A DNA stretch of 25,183 nucleotides. Origin: JBBDWJ01 sp040902925. Lineage in GTDB: Bacteria; Acidobacteriota; Terriglobia; Bryobacterales; UBA6623. The position numbers were made by a program, and so were the translations under genes. Under the pieces are notes generated by a model that did not search any database, was not told where the DNA came from, and saw nothing but the letters and a program-made list of their open reading frames with translations. The stretch lies in assembly GCA_040902925.1 (NCBI GenBank), contig JBBDWJ010000187.1:1-25183 (forward strand), written 5' to 3'. Shown here in pieces: positions 1 to 8,157 of the stretch. The stretch's first letter is position 1. The number at the start of each line of letters is the position of its first letter.

Positions 1-373
1 TGAGGTGCTGCTCTGTCGGGTTTTCCGCCTCGTCCTCGAGCGATTCCGGGAACGGCCCGACGCTGAACAGCAATGTGTTCGAGATCCCTGAGGTGGTTTC
101 CACCCGTATCGGATACACACCGGCTGCGGCGTCAGGGGCAAGTTCGAGCAAGAGCGGCAGCTCGCGCCCGTTTTTCTTTTCGGGTGTCAGGCGGGTCAAC
201 GCGCCGGGGATCGAGGTGAGGATCTTGGTGTCGGCCTCGAGCCCATAGCCGCGCAGCGTCAATGTGAGCGCCGCGCCGCGCTGTCCGCCGTGAGGATGAA
301 TCTGCTGCAGCGCCGGCTCGGCGGCAAACGCAACGCTGGTCAAGCAAGAAAGAGCAAGCAAGTTGCGAATCAT
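1..373 (-). CDS. Secreted pre-peptidase/PPC-type protein, N-terminal part (runs off the window)
   Basis: An open frame starts at the ATG at 373 and reads without a stop to the left edge, giving 124 codons. The start is preceded by GAGGAAAG, a good ribosome binding site. The N-terminus MIRNLLALSCLTSVAFA is a signal peptide with an AFA cleavage site followed by AEP, so the protein is exported. The mature part begins LQQIHPHGGQRGAALTLTL and continues as beta-rich sequence (YPIRVETTSGISN). A 'P-GG-RG' start of this kind is typical of large secreted acidobacterial and planctomycete proteins annotated as pre-peptidase C-terminal or IPT/TIG-like. The rest of the protein, and any catalytic domain, lies outside the window, so no specific function can be given. 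Confidence 0.75.
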   Translation of the reverse strand, partial: MIRNLLALSCLTSVAFAAEPALQQIHPHGGQRGAALTLTLRGYGLEADTKILTSIPGALTRLTPEKKNGRELPLLLELAPDAAAGVYPIRVETTSGISNTLLFSVGPFPESLEDEAENPTEQHL

Positions 374-719
374 TGGCTTTCCTCAACAACTTGCCGGATT
401 TACAGCCCGGAAGTGCCCATTAGTATCGCAGGTTCGGGCCGCGCGCGACACCAGCAAATGCCGCCTTGGAATGGCCGCACCGGTCCCTTTGTGACGCCCC
501 TTTGTGATGAGACACCGATCGCGCCATTGTGCGATCCGCCCAGAGCCGCAAAAGCGGAAAGTGTTACCTATGTGGCTGGGTAGGAGCGCTACCTACCTAT
601 GGACCCGGCGCGGGCGTCCGGCCGCAGGCGCAGGCAGTTCTTCGCCCAACGGAAAGCAGTTTTCAGGATTTTTGTGTATCAACGTCCGCCGGTGGGGCTT
701 GGCGGACAGCGCAGGCTGG
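374..719. other. Intergenic region between rlpA and the truncated secreted-protein gene
   Basis: This stretch of about 346 bases separates two minus-strand genes. I find no convincing coding frame: the open frames here have no good start context and no recognisable product. It holds two small inverted repeats, CCGC-AAAA-GCGG near 546-557 and GGTAG-GAGCG-CTACC at 579-593, and a short direct repeat of CCTTTGTGA near 485-508. Neither hairpin has a T-tract. The region presumably contains the promoter of the leftmost gene, but I cannot point to a clear -35/-10 pair. Confidence 0.4.
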
Positions 720-1115
720 CTAATTCGCAACCGCTTCCATGCGCACCCAGGCCAGCCCTTGATCCTCGATGCCGAGACTGCGCGCCGCGGCGAGGCTCAA
801 ATCGAGGTCGCGCCCTTCGATGAACGGGCCCCGGTCGTTGATACGCACCAGGACGCTCAGGCCGTTTTCGGGGCATGTGACCCTTAGCTGGGTCCCGAAC
901 GGAATATCGCGGTGGGCGGCGGTGAGTTCGTTCATGTCAAAGACTTCCCCGTTCGCCGTGAGCCGGCCGTGAAAGCGGGGCCCATACCAACTGGTCTTGT
1001 AGGTGGGCAGCGGTTTCGGTCCTGCTGGCGCACCCAGGCGCGGCAGGCTCGGCGCCGCGGCGGCAACCGACCAGGCCAGGGTCATATACAAAAGTCGAAT
1101 ACAGAGAGTCACCAT
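720..1115 (-). CDS. rlpA: RlpA-like double-psi beta-barrel protein (septal ring lytic transglycosylase family)
   Basis: A 131-residue exported protein. The start at 1115 has GGAGGAG about ten bases upstream. The first ~22 residues (hydrophobic, ending SVAAAAPS) form a signal peptide. Residues ~42-125 match the RlpA double-psi beta-barrel: SWYGPRFHGRLTANGEVFDM, then TAAHRDIPFGTQLRV, then INDRGPF and GRDLDLSLAAARSLGI. These are the family signature blocks, including the conserved His and the DRGPF motif. RlpA proteins cleave glycan strands lacking stem peptides or bind the septal ring. This one has no C-terminal SPOR domain and is much shorter than E. coli RlpA, so it is a minimal single-domain version; septal localisation cannot be assumed. 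It is monocistronic as far as can be seen. Confidence 0.9.
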   Translation of the reverse strand: MVTLCIRLLYMTLAWSVAAAAPSLPRLGAPAGPKPLPTYKTSWYGPRFHGRLTANGEVFDMNELTAAHRDIPFGTQLRVTCPENGLSVLVRINDRGPFIEGRDLDLSLAAARSLGIEDQGLAWVRMEAVAN

Positions 1116-1295
1116 AAGGAAAATCTCCTCCCCAAACCCGCTTTCGCGGGCGCAGCTTCGTCTGCTTCTGTGGTTTTTGGAATCGATTCGCCGCTTGGGT
1201 GGCGGGTGTTGCGCTTAGGCCAGTCCAGCTCAAGCGCTACGGCGAATCAAGAGTGCCTGTCTCTACGGGTCATTATACCGGCTACCACCGAATGT

Positions 1296-1313
1296 CACCA
1301 CATATTTGTGGTG
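1296..1313. promoter_or_regulatory. Perfect 7-bp inverted repeat in the rlpA-ddl spacer
   Basis: CACCACA-TATT-TGTGGTG is a perfect palindrome with an AT-rich 4-base centre, about 180 bases upstream of the rlpA start. There is no T-tract, so it is more like an operator or small hairpin than a terminator. The rest of the spacer (1116-1642) holds only the pdxA relic described separately. Its binding partner, if any, is unknown. Confidence 0.3.
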
Positions 1314-1359
1314 TACGTTACAGCGGGGCAACGGCGACCCGCTACACGGTTTATCCGAG

Positions 1360-1389
1360 TTGATGGTAGCCAAGTCATTTATTTAGAAT
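1360..1389 (+). promoter_or_regulatory. Possible sigma-70-type promoter upstream of the pdxA relic
   Basis: TTGATG (1360-1365) and TAGAAT (1384-1389) are separated by 18 bases, a plausible -35/-10 pair reading rightwards into the pdxA relic. No living plus-strand gene follows, so this is either a leftover of the lost gene's promoter or chance. Confidence 0.2.
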
Positions 1390-1393
1390 GCTT

Positions 1394-1568
1394 TGACGGT
1401 AAAAGACGCCGCAAGCGAGGTGGGTGGCAGTCTACCGGCCATGGGGCAAAAAAACCGACCGCGCGGGTCAACAAGGAGGCGCTGGGGCTCAGCGGGCTGC
1501 ACTTTACCGGTCATACCGAGTACATCGCCGAGGCGGCCGGAGCCACCGAGTCGCGCTACGTGAGTTGA
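1394..1568 (+). pseudogene. pdxA: Remnant of pdxA (4-hydroxythreonine-4-phosphate dehydrogenase)
   Basis: From about 1465 to the stop at 1566-1568 the plus strand encodes RVNKEALGLSGLHFTGHTEY followed by IAEAAGATESRYV. This matches the PdxA core 'TAPVNKEAL..aG..F.GHTEyiAe..g'. E. coli PdxA has [20 protein letters not shown] at the same place, where the GHTE His is a metal ligand. Just upstream, in another frame, DAASEVGGSLPAM (about 1406-1444) resembles the stretch that normally precedes VTAP in PdxA. A run of seven A at 1447-1453 lies at the apparent frame change. There is no intact start, and the roughly 130 residues before and 170 after are missing. This is therefore a decayed internal fragment, lying opposite to the neighbouring minus-strand genes. 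The short match makes the identity likely, not certain. Confidence 0.6.
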
Positions 1569-1642
1569 TTAGGCGGCCGCCGACGCGGTATTCAGGGCGG
1601 TGGCGCGGCGTCGCGCCGGCCCGCCATCCGTCCAGCCCCAGA

Positions 1643-2692
1643 CTAGAATTCGTAGCGGGTTTGCCTCTTTTCGGCGTGGCGTTCCAGCGCCAGTTCGATC
1701 AGGCGGTCGATCAGCTCCGCGTAAGGGAGCCCGCTGGCTTCCCACATCTTGGGGTACATGCTGATCGACGTAAACCCGGGCATGGTGTTGATTTCGTTCA
1801 GCAGAATTTTTCCGGTGTCCTTCTCCAGGAAGAAGTCGACTCTCGCGAGCCCGTAGCACTCGACAGCTTGGAACGCCGCGACCGCGAGGCGCTGGACCTC
1901 GGCGGTCTGGCTCCCGGTCAGCGGGGCCGGAATGATGGCCTTCGAGTCTTCGCTGCTGTACTTTGCCTGGTAGTCGTAAAACTCGTGCGCGGGGACAATC
2001 TCCCCCGGAACCGAGGTTTTGGGGTCGTCGTTGCCCAACACCGAGCACTCGATTTCACGCCCGTTGACCGCCCGCTCGACGACGATTTTGCGGTCGAACT
2101 GCGCCGCCAGGTCCAGCGCGCCGAGCAATTCCTCGCGGTTGTGGGCTTTGGTGATCCCCACCGACGAACCCAGATTGGCCGGTTTGACGAACAGCGGGTA
2201 GCCGAAACGCCCTTCCAGTTCAGCCACGCGGCCGCGGCCGTCCCGGCGTAGCAGGGCGATGTGTTCGACCGTGGGCAGGCCCGCTTCCCGGAAAAGGCGC
2301 TTCATAACGTCCTTGTCCATGCCGCAGGCTGACCCCAGCACGCCGGCCCCGACGTAGGCGACATCGGCCAGCTCGAAGAAACCTTGCACCGTGCCGTCTT
2401 CCCCGAACGTGCCGTGCAGGACCGGGAAAACCACGTCGACTCCGGATGCCGAGCCGGGCTCCTGCGAGACGGTCACCGCGGTCGCGGTCGACGTGGCTTC
2501 GCGGGCGCCGGGCGGCAGCAGCCCTACAGATTTTCCGGGCGGCAGCCAGCGGCCTTCCTTGGTGATGGCCACGGGAATGATTTCGTATTTGGTCTGGTCG
2601 AGAGCGTTGATGACCGAAGCCGCCGAGCGGATCGAGACTTCGTGCTCGCCGGATCGGCCTCCGAACAGGACTGCGATTCGTTTGCGGGGCAT
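1643..2692 (-). CDS. ddl: D-alanine--D-alanine ligase
   Basis: 349 residues from the ATG at 2692. This cytoplasmic ATP-grasp enzyme joins two D-Ala for peptidoglycan precursor synthesis. Family marks are visible: VLFGGRSGEHEVS at residues 8-20, HGTFGEDGTVQGFFE, YVGAGVLGSACGMDKDVMK, the ATP-binding PLFVKPANLGSSVGI, and the metal-binding LLNEINTMPGFTSISMYPKM near the C-terminus. An upstream in-frame ATG at 2749 would add 19 residues, but that codon lies inside a REP-like repeat, and the extension does not match the family, whose members begin close to the first beta strand. I therefore prefer 2692, although its ribosome binding site is poor. The gene is separated from bfr by the repeat cluster at 2738-2862. 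Confidence 0.93.
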   Translation of the reverse strand: MPRKRIAVLFGGRSGEHEVSIRSAASVINALDQTKYEIIPVAITKEGRWLPPGKSVGLLPPGAREATSTATAVTVSQEPGSASGVDVVFPVLHGTFGEDGTVQGFFELADVAYVGAGVLGSACGMDKDVMKRLFREAGLPTVEHIALLRRDGRGRVAELEGRFGYPLFVKPANLGSSVGITKAHNREELLGALDLAAQFDRKIVVERAVNGREIECSVLGNDDPKTSVPGEIVPAHEFYDYQAKYSSEDSKAIIPAPLTGSQTAEVQRLAVAAFQAVECYGLARVDFFLEKDTGKILLNEINTMPGFTSISMYPKMWEASGLPYAELIDRLIELALERHAEKRQTRYEF

Positions 2693-2737
2693 GAGTTGGT
2701 GGGTGGTTTCGGCGCACCGGTGCGCTGGGGTGCGCTT

Positions 2738-2819
2738 GGGGACAGTCACCGTGTTTCGCGCCTATCGACAGTCAGTAAACTTGCATGAATTATTTGCGCG
2801 AAACACGGTGACTGTCCCC
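2738..2819. repeat. REP/BIME-like inverted repeat pair A
   Basis: Two 24-nt units, 2738-2761 and 2796-2819, are perfect reverse complements separated by 34 bases. Each unit starts GGGGACAGTCACCGTGTTTC and ends GCGC. The same unit occurs three more times within 800 bases. The pair sits between bfr and ddl. Repeated palindromic units of this 'GGGGACAG...' type are often associated with REP-associated tyrosine transposases in GC-rich bacteria (inference from memory). No such transposase gene is in this window. Confidence 0.85.
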
Positions 2820-2841
2820 GCCCCCCGGGCATTGCTCGAGC

Positions 2842-2862
2842 GCGCGAAACGCGGTGACTGTC
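2842..2862. repeat. Decayed single copy of the REP-like unit
   Basis: Starting GCGCGAAACGCGGTGACTGT, this copy has the orientation of the right arm of pair A, with one internal change (A to G) and loss of the terminal CCCC. It lies 25 bases beyond the bacterioferritin stop codon. Confidence 0.75.
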
Positions 2863-2887
2863 TGCATCGGCTCCTGGGGCGACAGGC

Positions 2888-3385
2888 CTATTCGCCCGCG
2901 CCGCCGGCCTCCGGCGTTTTCGTGAACGACTGTAGGGCCAGGTAGCTGGGTCCGAAGCGCTTGATGTGGTCTTGCTGCTTGTCGAATTCGTCGAAGTGGC
3001 CTTCTTCGTCGCCAACCAACGTTTCGAACATCTGTTTGGTGGCGGAGTCCGCGTTGGCGCTGGCCTCGAGCGCCCATTCGTTGTACTCGCGGGCGCTGAC
3101 TTCTTCCATCTCCGCGGCTTTGGCCACCATCTTTTCGGCGTCGGTTATTTTTTGGACCTTGCCGGCTAGCTCCATCTCGACGTCGCCGCCTAGAAAGAGA
3201 ATGCGCTCGGCGAGTTTCTCCACGTGGCCCATTTCCTGGACCGCGATCCGCATGAACAGGGCCGATAGCGGCTCAAAGCCCTGATCGCTCAGGTGGAAAT
3301 GGAAGTACATGTACTGGTGGACGGCTTGGAGCTCGTCCGCCACGGCTTTGTTGAGCAGTTCGATGCTGCGGGATTTATCTTTCAT
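2888..3385 (-). CDS. bfr: Bacterioferritin (haem-containing ferritin)
   Basis: 165 residues, close to the 158 of E. coli Bfr. The protein is an iron-storage ferritin that oxidises Fe(II) at a di-iron centre and forms a 24-mer shell in the cytoplasm. The di-iron ligands are all present: E18 in ADELQAVHQY, E51 and H54 in QEMGH, a Glu in the EEVSAREYNE helix, and the final Glu and His in GDEEGHFDEF. M52, between E51 and H54, matches the E. coli haem-ligating methionine, which points to bacterioferritin and not plain ferritin. The start at 3385 has GGAG eleven bases upstream; an in-frame extension to 3487 runs into repeat sequence and is unlikely. The gene is flanked on both sides by REP-like inverted repeats. 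No bacterioferritin-associated ferredoxin is adjacent. Confidence 0.92.
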   Translation of the reverse strand: MKDKSRSIELLNKAVADELQAVHQYMYFHFHLSDQGFEPLSALFMRIAVQEMGHVEKLAERILFLGGDVEMELAGKVQKITDAEKMVAKAAEMEEVSAREYNEWALEASANADSATKQMFETLVGDEEGHFDEFDKQQDHIKRFGPSYLALQSFTKTPEAGGAGE

Positions 3386-3439
3386 GGTGTTTCTCCGGTT
3401 GTAGAGAGCCTGCTTTCGCGTGGCGCCGGTTCTGCGCCT

Positions 3440-3523
3440 GGGGACAGTCACCGCGTTTCGCGCCCTCACGGAGCAGTGTGAGTTCACGCGCTACGATAGG
3501 CGCGAAACACGGTGACTGTCCCC
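3440..3523. repeat. REP/BIME-like inverted repeat pair B
   Basis: Two 24-nt units at 3440-3463 and 3500-3523 face each other across 36 bases. The right unit is identical to the right arm of pair A; the left differs by a single base (GTGTTTC to GCGTTTC). The pair lies between the bacterioferritin start and the asnS stop, so any bfr promoter must lie in or next to it. Confidence 0.85.
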
Positions 3524-3572
3524 GCCCCGCGCTCCGCCCCGCGCTAGCGTTTCGTCAATAGCAATCACGCCT

Positions 3573-4888
<1,316 letters not shown>

Positions 4889-4889
<1 letters not shown>

Positions 4890-5719
4890 CAGAGCCCCTC
4901 CAGTTCGTCGAACGACCGTCTCGTCTCGTCGAGAGGCTTCTCCATGCTCGCGTCTTCGCGCAATTCCAGCAGCAGCGGCGTCCCGTCGGGGCAGGTACGC
5001 AAGAGCTCCATCGTCTTCTCCCAGTCGATCGTGCCACCCTCGCTAACCTTGGGGAACAGGTGGCTGTCCTCTTTGCCGTCGTTGTCGTGGATGTGCGTCG
5101 AACGGATGCGGGCCTTCATCCGCTGGAACTCGCCTTCGATACCGGCGCCCATGTGGGCGTGCCCAGTATCGAAACAAAAGTTGATGGGCAGGTGGGTCAT
5201 TTCCAGAAAACCGTTGAGGCGGTCGGAGCTCGAATAGCCGTTGGGGACGTTTTCGACCAGCACCTGCACGCCGAGCTGGCCGGCGAAAACGCACAATTCG
5301 TCGAGGCTCGCAAAAGCGGCGTCCTGGCCGGCGGGGTCAAACTCCTCATCGCCCACGCCAATGTGCTGCACGAGGTAGCGAAACGGAATAACGTCGGCGA
5401 CTTCGAGCGCGCGGCGGATTTCGTCGGTCGCCGCTATGCGCTTGGCCTTGGAGCGCTCGGTGATCGAGATGATCGACTGCGGGCCGGTCTTACCCCAACA
5501 ATCGTCGTTGAACATCGGCGCGTGCATCGAGTGCAATTTCATTTCCGCGTCGCGGAACCAATGGCCAAGCTCGTCGATCTGATTCTTGTTGCGGTAGTCG
5601 AGGTGCTGCCGGGCGCAGAAGATCTCCACCGCATTGACCCCGCTGTGGAGAATGCGGTCGAGCAGCGCGACCGTCATGCGGTGGTTGGCGAACAGGTGTG
5701 TGGAGAGGGCTCGCTGCAT
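4889..5719 (-). CDS. Sugar phosphate isomerase/epimerase-like TIM-barrel protein
   Basis: 276 residues from the ATG at 5719; the TTG one codon earlier is less likely. The sequence fits the xylose isomerase-like TIM-barrel superfamily (AP endonuclease 2 family). Regularly spaced barrel motifs with probable metal ligands are seen: LHSMHAP, VQHIGVGDEEF, VLVENVP (Glu), FCFDTGHAHMG (Asp and His) and STHIHDNDGKEDSHLFP (His/Asp). This ligand pattern suits a divalent-metal isomerase, epimerase or endonuclease IV-like enzyme, but the substrate cannot be read from the sequence. The stop codon overlaps the asnS start by one base, so the two form an operon. A terminator-like hairpin upstream separates it from the desaturase gene. 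Confidence 0.85.
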
Positions 5720-5730
5720 CAACTAAAGGC

Positions 5731-5780
5731 CTGAAAAGAGAAGAGATCCGGAACCGCTTGCGGCCGTTTCCCGGATTCTC
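5731..5780 (-). terminator. Probable Rho-independent terminator downstream of the desaturase gene
   Basis: Read on the minus strand, GAGAATCCGG (5780-5771) can pair with CCGGATCTC (5751-5743) around an inner GCCGC-AA-GCGG hairpin, followed by the T-rich run CTTCTCTTTTC (5741-5731). This fits a terminator for the 5886-6785 gene. The pairing has small bulges, so the call is moderate. Confidence 0.45.
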
Positions 5781-5885
5781 GATTGTACCGAATCGCGGAA
5801 ACCGCAGCGGCTCGCCTGTCGATACGTGAGAGTGGCAGGCTGAAAGCGCCGGCCAACAGCGAAGGTCCCCGGAACACGGGCCCTG

Positions 5886-6785
5886 CTACGGGGTTTCGGA
5901 GACGGCGCCCTTCAGCCGGCTGACCGGCCCCTGCGCCTCGCCGGAAGCTGCTCGCGTCAACAACAAGCGGCCGCCGGGAGCTTGCCAGGAATCGCGTTGC
6001 TCGACGAACGGCATCTCGAGGGTTTTTTGCAGGGTGACGTCCTCGGGCTCGGCGTATGCCGGCACGCCAATGGTGATTTGCGAGCGCGGGACGTCCAGGC
6101 GCAGCGTGCCGTGCAGGCGGTCCCAGATCGACAGCCCGCTCGACCAGTTGGAGTTGGCTTCGTCTTCGACATTGGAATGATGCACCTCGTGCATGCTGGG
6201 CGTGATCAGCCAGCGTCCCAGGCTGCGCTCGACGGCCGGATCGAGTTCGACGTTGGAGTGGTGGAAGACGATGCAGATAAACAACCCGGTCTGCCAGATC
6301 GAAAAGGCCATGGGCGATACGCCGATCAATACGATTTGGGCCGCCCGCCAGCCGGTCGAAAGCACGATCTCTCCGAAATGAAACCGCAGCGCCGTCGAGG
6401 CGTCCATATCGAGGTCGGCGTGATGCGGCTGGTGAAAGCGCCACAGCAGAGGGTTGAGGTGCGTCTGCCGGTGCCAGAAATACAGGGTGTAGTCGAGCGC
6501 CAGTACCGCCAGCGGGATTTCCAGCCAGGCCGGCAGGCCTAGCCATTTGAGGATGCCCCATCGCTTGCGCTCGACCCAGCGAATGAGCTTTGTCGCGACC
6601 GGCATCTCGGCGAGTTGCACAGCCGCACCGGCGATGCCGGCGACAGCGAGATTGCGGACGTTGCGCACGACTTTGGATTCCACCTCGCGGCGGGCCGGCG
6701 TGCGCCACTCACGCCATAGAATCCAGCCGCAGAAACCTGCGATCAGGGGCACTCGAATCCAGCCGGGAAGTTGTTTGGCAGTCAT
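5886..6785 (-). CDS. Sterol desaturase / fatty acid hydroxylase family membrane protein
   Basis: 299 residues from the ATG at 6785. An integral membrane di-iron enzyme of the fatty acid hydroxylase superfamily. The His-box pattern is complete: HRQTH at residues 105-109, HQPHH at 118-122, HHSN at 175-178 and HEVHH at 199-203. Hydrophobic segments lie near residues 11-25, 46-60, 86-103 and 148-175. Members oxidise or desaturate lipids such as sterols, fatty acids, carotenoids or alkylglycerols; the substrate is not predictable here. A longer frame beginning with TTG at 6848 lacks a ribosome binding site and is rejected. The gene is divergent from moxR across a spacer that contains a strong nested inverted repeat. 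Confidence 0.88.
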   Translation of the reverse strand: MTAKQLPGWIRVPLIAGFCGWILWREWRTPARREVESKVVRNVRNLAVAGIAGAAVQLAEMPVATKLIRWVERKRWGILKWLGLPAWLEIPLAVLALDYTLYFWHRQTHLNPLLWRFHQPHHADLDMDASTALRFHFGEIVLSTGWRAAQIVLIGVSPMAFSIWQTGLFICIVFHHSNVELDPAVERSLGRWLITPSMHEVHHSNVEDEANSNWSSGLSIWDRLHGTLRLDVPRSQITIGVPAYAEPEDVTLQKTLEMPFVEQRDSWQAPGGRLLLTRAASGEAQGPVSRLKGAVSETP

Positions 6786-6865
6786 TTTTGTCTTTTCGGG
6801 TGCCGGGACGGCCCCGCCAGCAGATCGTGACGGCCTGCCAGGGGCCAATTCATCAGCTTAAGGGT

Positions 6866-6929
6866 CGCGTGGCAGGGGTTTCAATCGCGATCTTCGGGAA
6901 GGGGGCGCTCCCAGATCGCCTGCCACGCG
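6866..6929. promoter_or_regulatory. Nested inverted repeat (potential long hairpin) between divergent genes
   Basis: The outer arms CGCGTGGCAGG (6866-6876) and CCTGCCACGCG (6919-6929) are perfect reverse complements. Inside them, GCGATC (6887-6892) pairs with GATCGC (6914-6919, sharing one base with the outer arm) and GGGA (6896-6899) with TCCC (6909-6912). A plus-strand transcript could fold into 10 + 6 + 4 base pairs with one bulge of about 11 bases. The element lies upstream of both moxR and the desaturase gene. There is no T-tract after it, so it is not a standard terminator. Confidence 0.6.
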
Positions 6930-6987
6930 GCGAAAGCAGACCGCGAGGATGGCGTATCCGCAGGCTGTTCCGTATCATGAATGTGTC

Positions 6988-7953
6988 ATGACCTCGCGGC
7001 ATGCGGCGGCGGTCTCCACGCTCGAGAAGCTTGTGGCGCTCGAAGATGCGCTCAACTCGGTCATCCGAGGCAAGGCCGAACCCGTGCGTCTGGCGCTTGT
7101 TTGCCTGCTCGCACGCGGCCACTTGCTGATCGAAGATGTCCCCGGCGTCGGCAAGACCACACTGGCCCAGACGCTCGCGCGGTGCCTGGAATGCAATTTT
7201 CACCGTGTTCAGTTCACCAGCGACATGCTGCCCAGCGACTTACTGGGGGTGACGGTTTATAGCTCGAGCCAGGAAGAGTTCGAGTTCAAGCGCGGCCCGA
7301 TATTTACCAACGTCCTGCTGGCGGATGAAATCAATCGCACGACGCCGAAAACGCAGTCGGCGCTGCTGGAAGCGATGAACGAGCGGCAGGTGACGATCGA
7401 AGGGCGTTGCTATCCGCTGCCGATGCCGTTCATGGTGGTCGCCACGCAGAACCCGATCGAATATCATGGCACCTACCCGCTGCCGGAATCGCAGCTCGAC
7501 CGCTTTCTGATGCGCATCCGAATGGGCTATCCGGATCCGGCCAGCGAACGGGAAATCCTGCGGTCGGACGGCAATCACCTGGCGCCGGAAGCCGTGACGC
7601 CGGTCCTAAACAGTCACGAGGTCGCCGAGCTGCAGCGCGTGTCGAACGAAATTCGCGTCGACGAAACGGTGGTCGACTATCTCATGGCGATCGTCGAGAA
7701 GACCCGTACGCACGAGCACCTGGCGCTTGGCATCAGCCCGCGCGGCACGATCGCACTGTTCCATGCGGCCCAGGCGCTGGCGCTTTTGGAAGGGCTCAGC
7801 TACTGTACGCCCGATCACGTCAAACGGCTGGTGGTGCCGGTATTTGCGCATCGCGTGGCCGCCGACCCCCGCTACGGCGGGAACGGCTCGAGGGAGGATC
7901 GGACGGCGCAAATCCTGGAAGAGATTCTTCAGTCGGTCGAAGTGCCCTTGTAG
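6988..7953 (+). CDS. MoxR-family AAA+ ATPase
   Basis: 321 residues from the ATG at 6988; an in-frame ATG at 6949 would add 13 residues. Neither start has a clear ribosome binding site, and 6988 fits the usual MoxR N-terminus better. Walker A GVGKTT is at residues 53-58 and Walker B LLADE near 110-114, followed by INRTTPKTQSALLEAMNE, ATQNPIEYHGTYPLPESQLDRF and, at the C-terminal lid, ISPRGTIALFHAAQALA. These are hallmarks of MoxR ATPases, chaperones that assist maturation or metal insertion of partner proteins. The usual partner genes (DUF58 and von Willebrand factor A domain proteins) are not next to it; ychF follows after about 200 bases. The gene thus appears isolated. Confidence 0.92.
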   Translation: MTSRHAAAVSTLEKLVALEDALNSVIRGKAEPVRLALVCLLARGHLLIEDVPGVGKTTLAQTLARCLECNFHRVQFTSDMLPSDLLGVTVYSSSQEEFEFKRGPIFTNVLLADEINRTTPKTQSALLEAMNERQVTIEGRCYPLPMPFMVVATQNPIEYHGTYPLPESQLDRFLMRIRMGYPDPASEREILRSDGNHLAPEAVTPVLNSHEVAELQRVSNEIRVDETVVDYLMAIVEKTRTHEHLALGISPRGTIALFHAAQALALLEGLSYCTPDHVKRLVVPVFAHRVAADPRYGGNGSREDRTAQILEEILQSVEVPL

Positions 7954-8157
7954 CAGACGGTGAAGGACAAAGAATCGGCACAGATGACCGCAGACAGCAC
8001 AGATTGAAAGCAAAATGATTTAGCTGCGTGGATCGGCTGCCTGTTTTGCACTAACCGGTTAGAGGCCCGCCGGGTATCTCCAATTCGCGACAATAGTTGA
8101 TTCACACCCGCCGGGAATCGATCCCCGCCGGCGCTGACCGCAACCGTTTCTAAATTC

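Noticed and set aside
2019..2945. Plus-strand frames opposite ddl and across the repeat pair
   Set aside because: They are antisense to ddl or cross the REP-like units, and have no homology or start signal.
5719..6708. A 329-codon minus-strand frame overlapping the desaturase gene in another frame
   Set aside because: It is Arg/Ala/Pro-rich with no motifs, while the other frame has all histidine boxes of the desaturase family.
6949..6987. Upstream ATG for the MoxR gene
   Set aside because: In frame, but without a usable ribosome binding site spacing and beyond the usual family N-terminus; it cannot be fully excluded.
7954..8157. Possible small RNA or tRNA between moxR and ychF
   Set aside because: Only short repeats of CCCGCCGGG and a CACAG-rich stretch were seen; no cloverleaf or T-loop sequence could be found.
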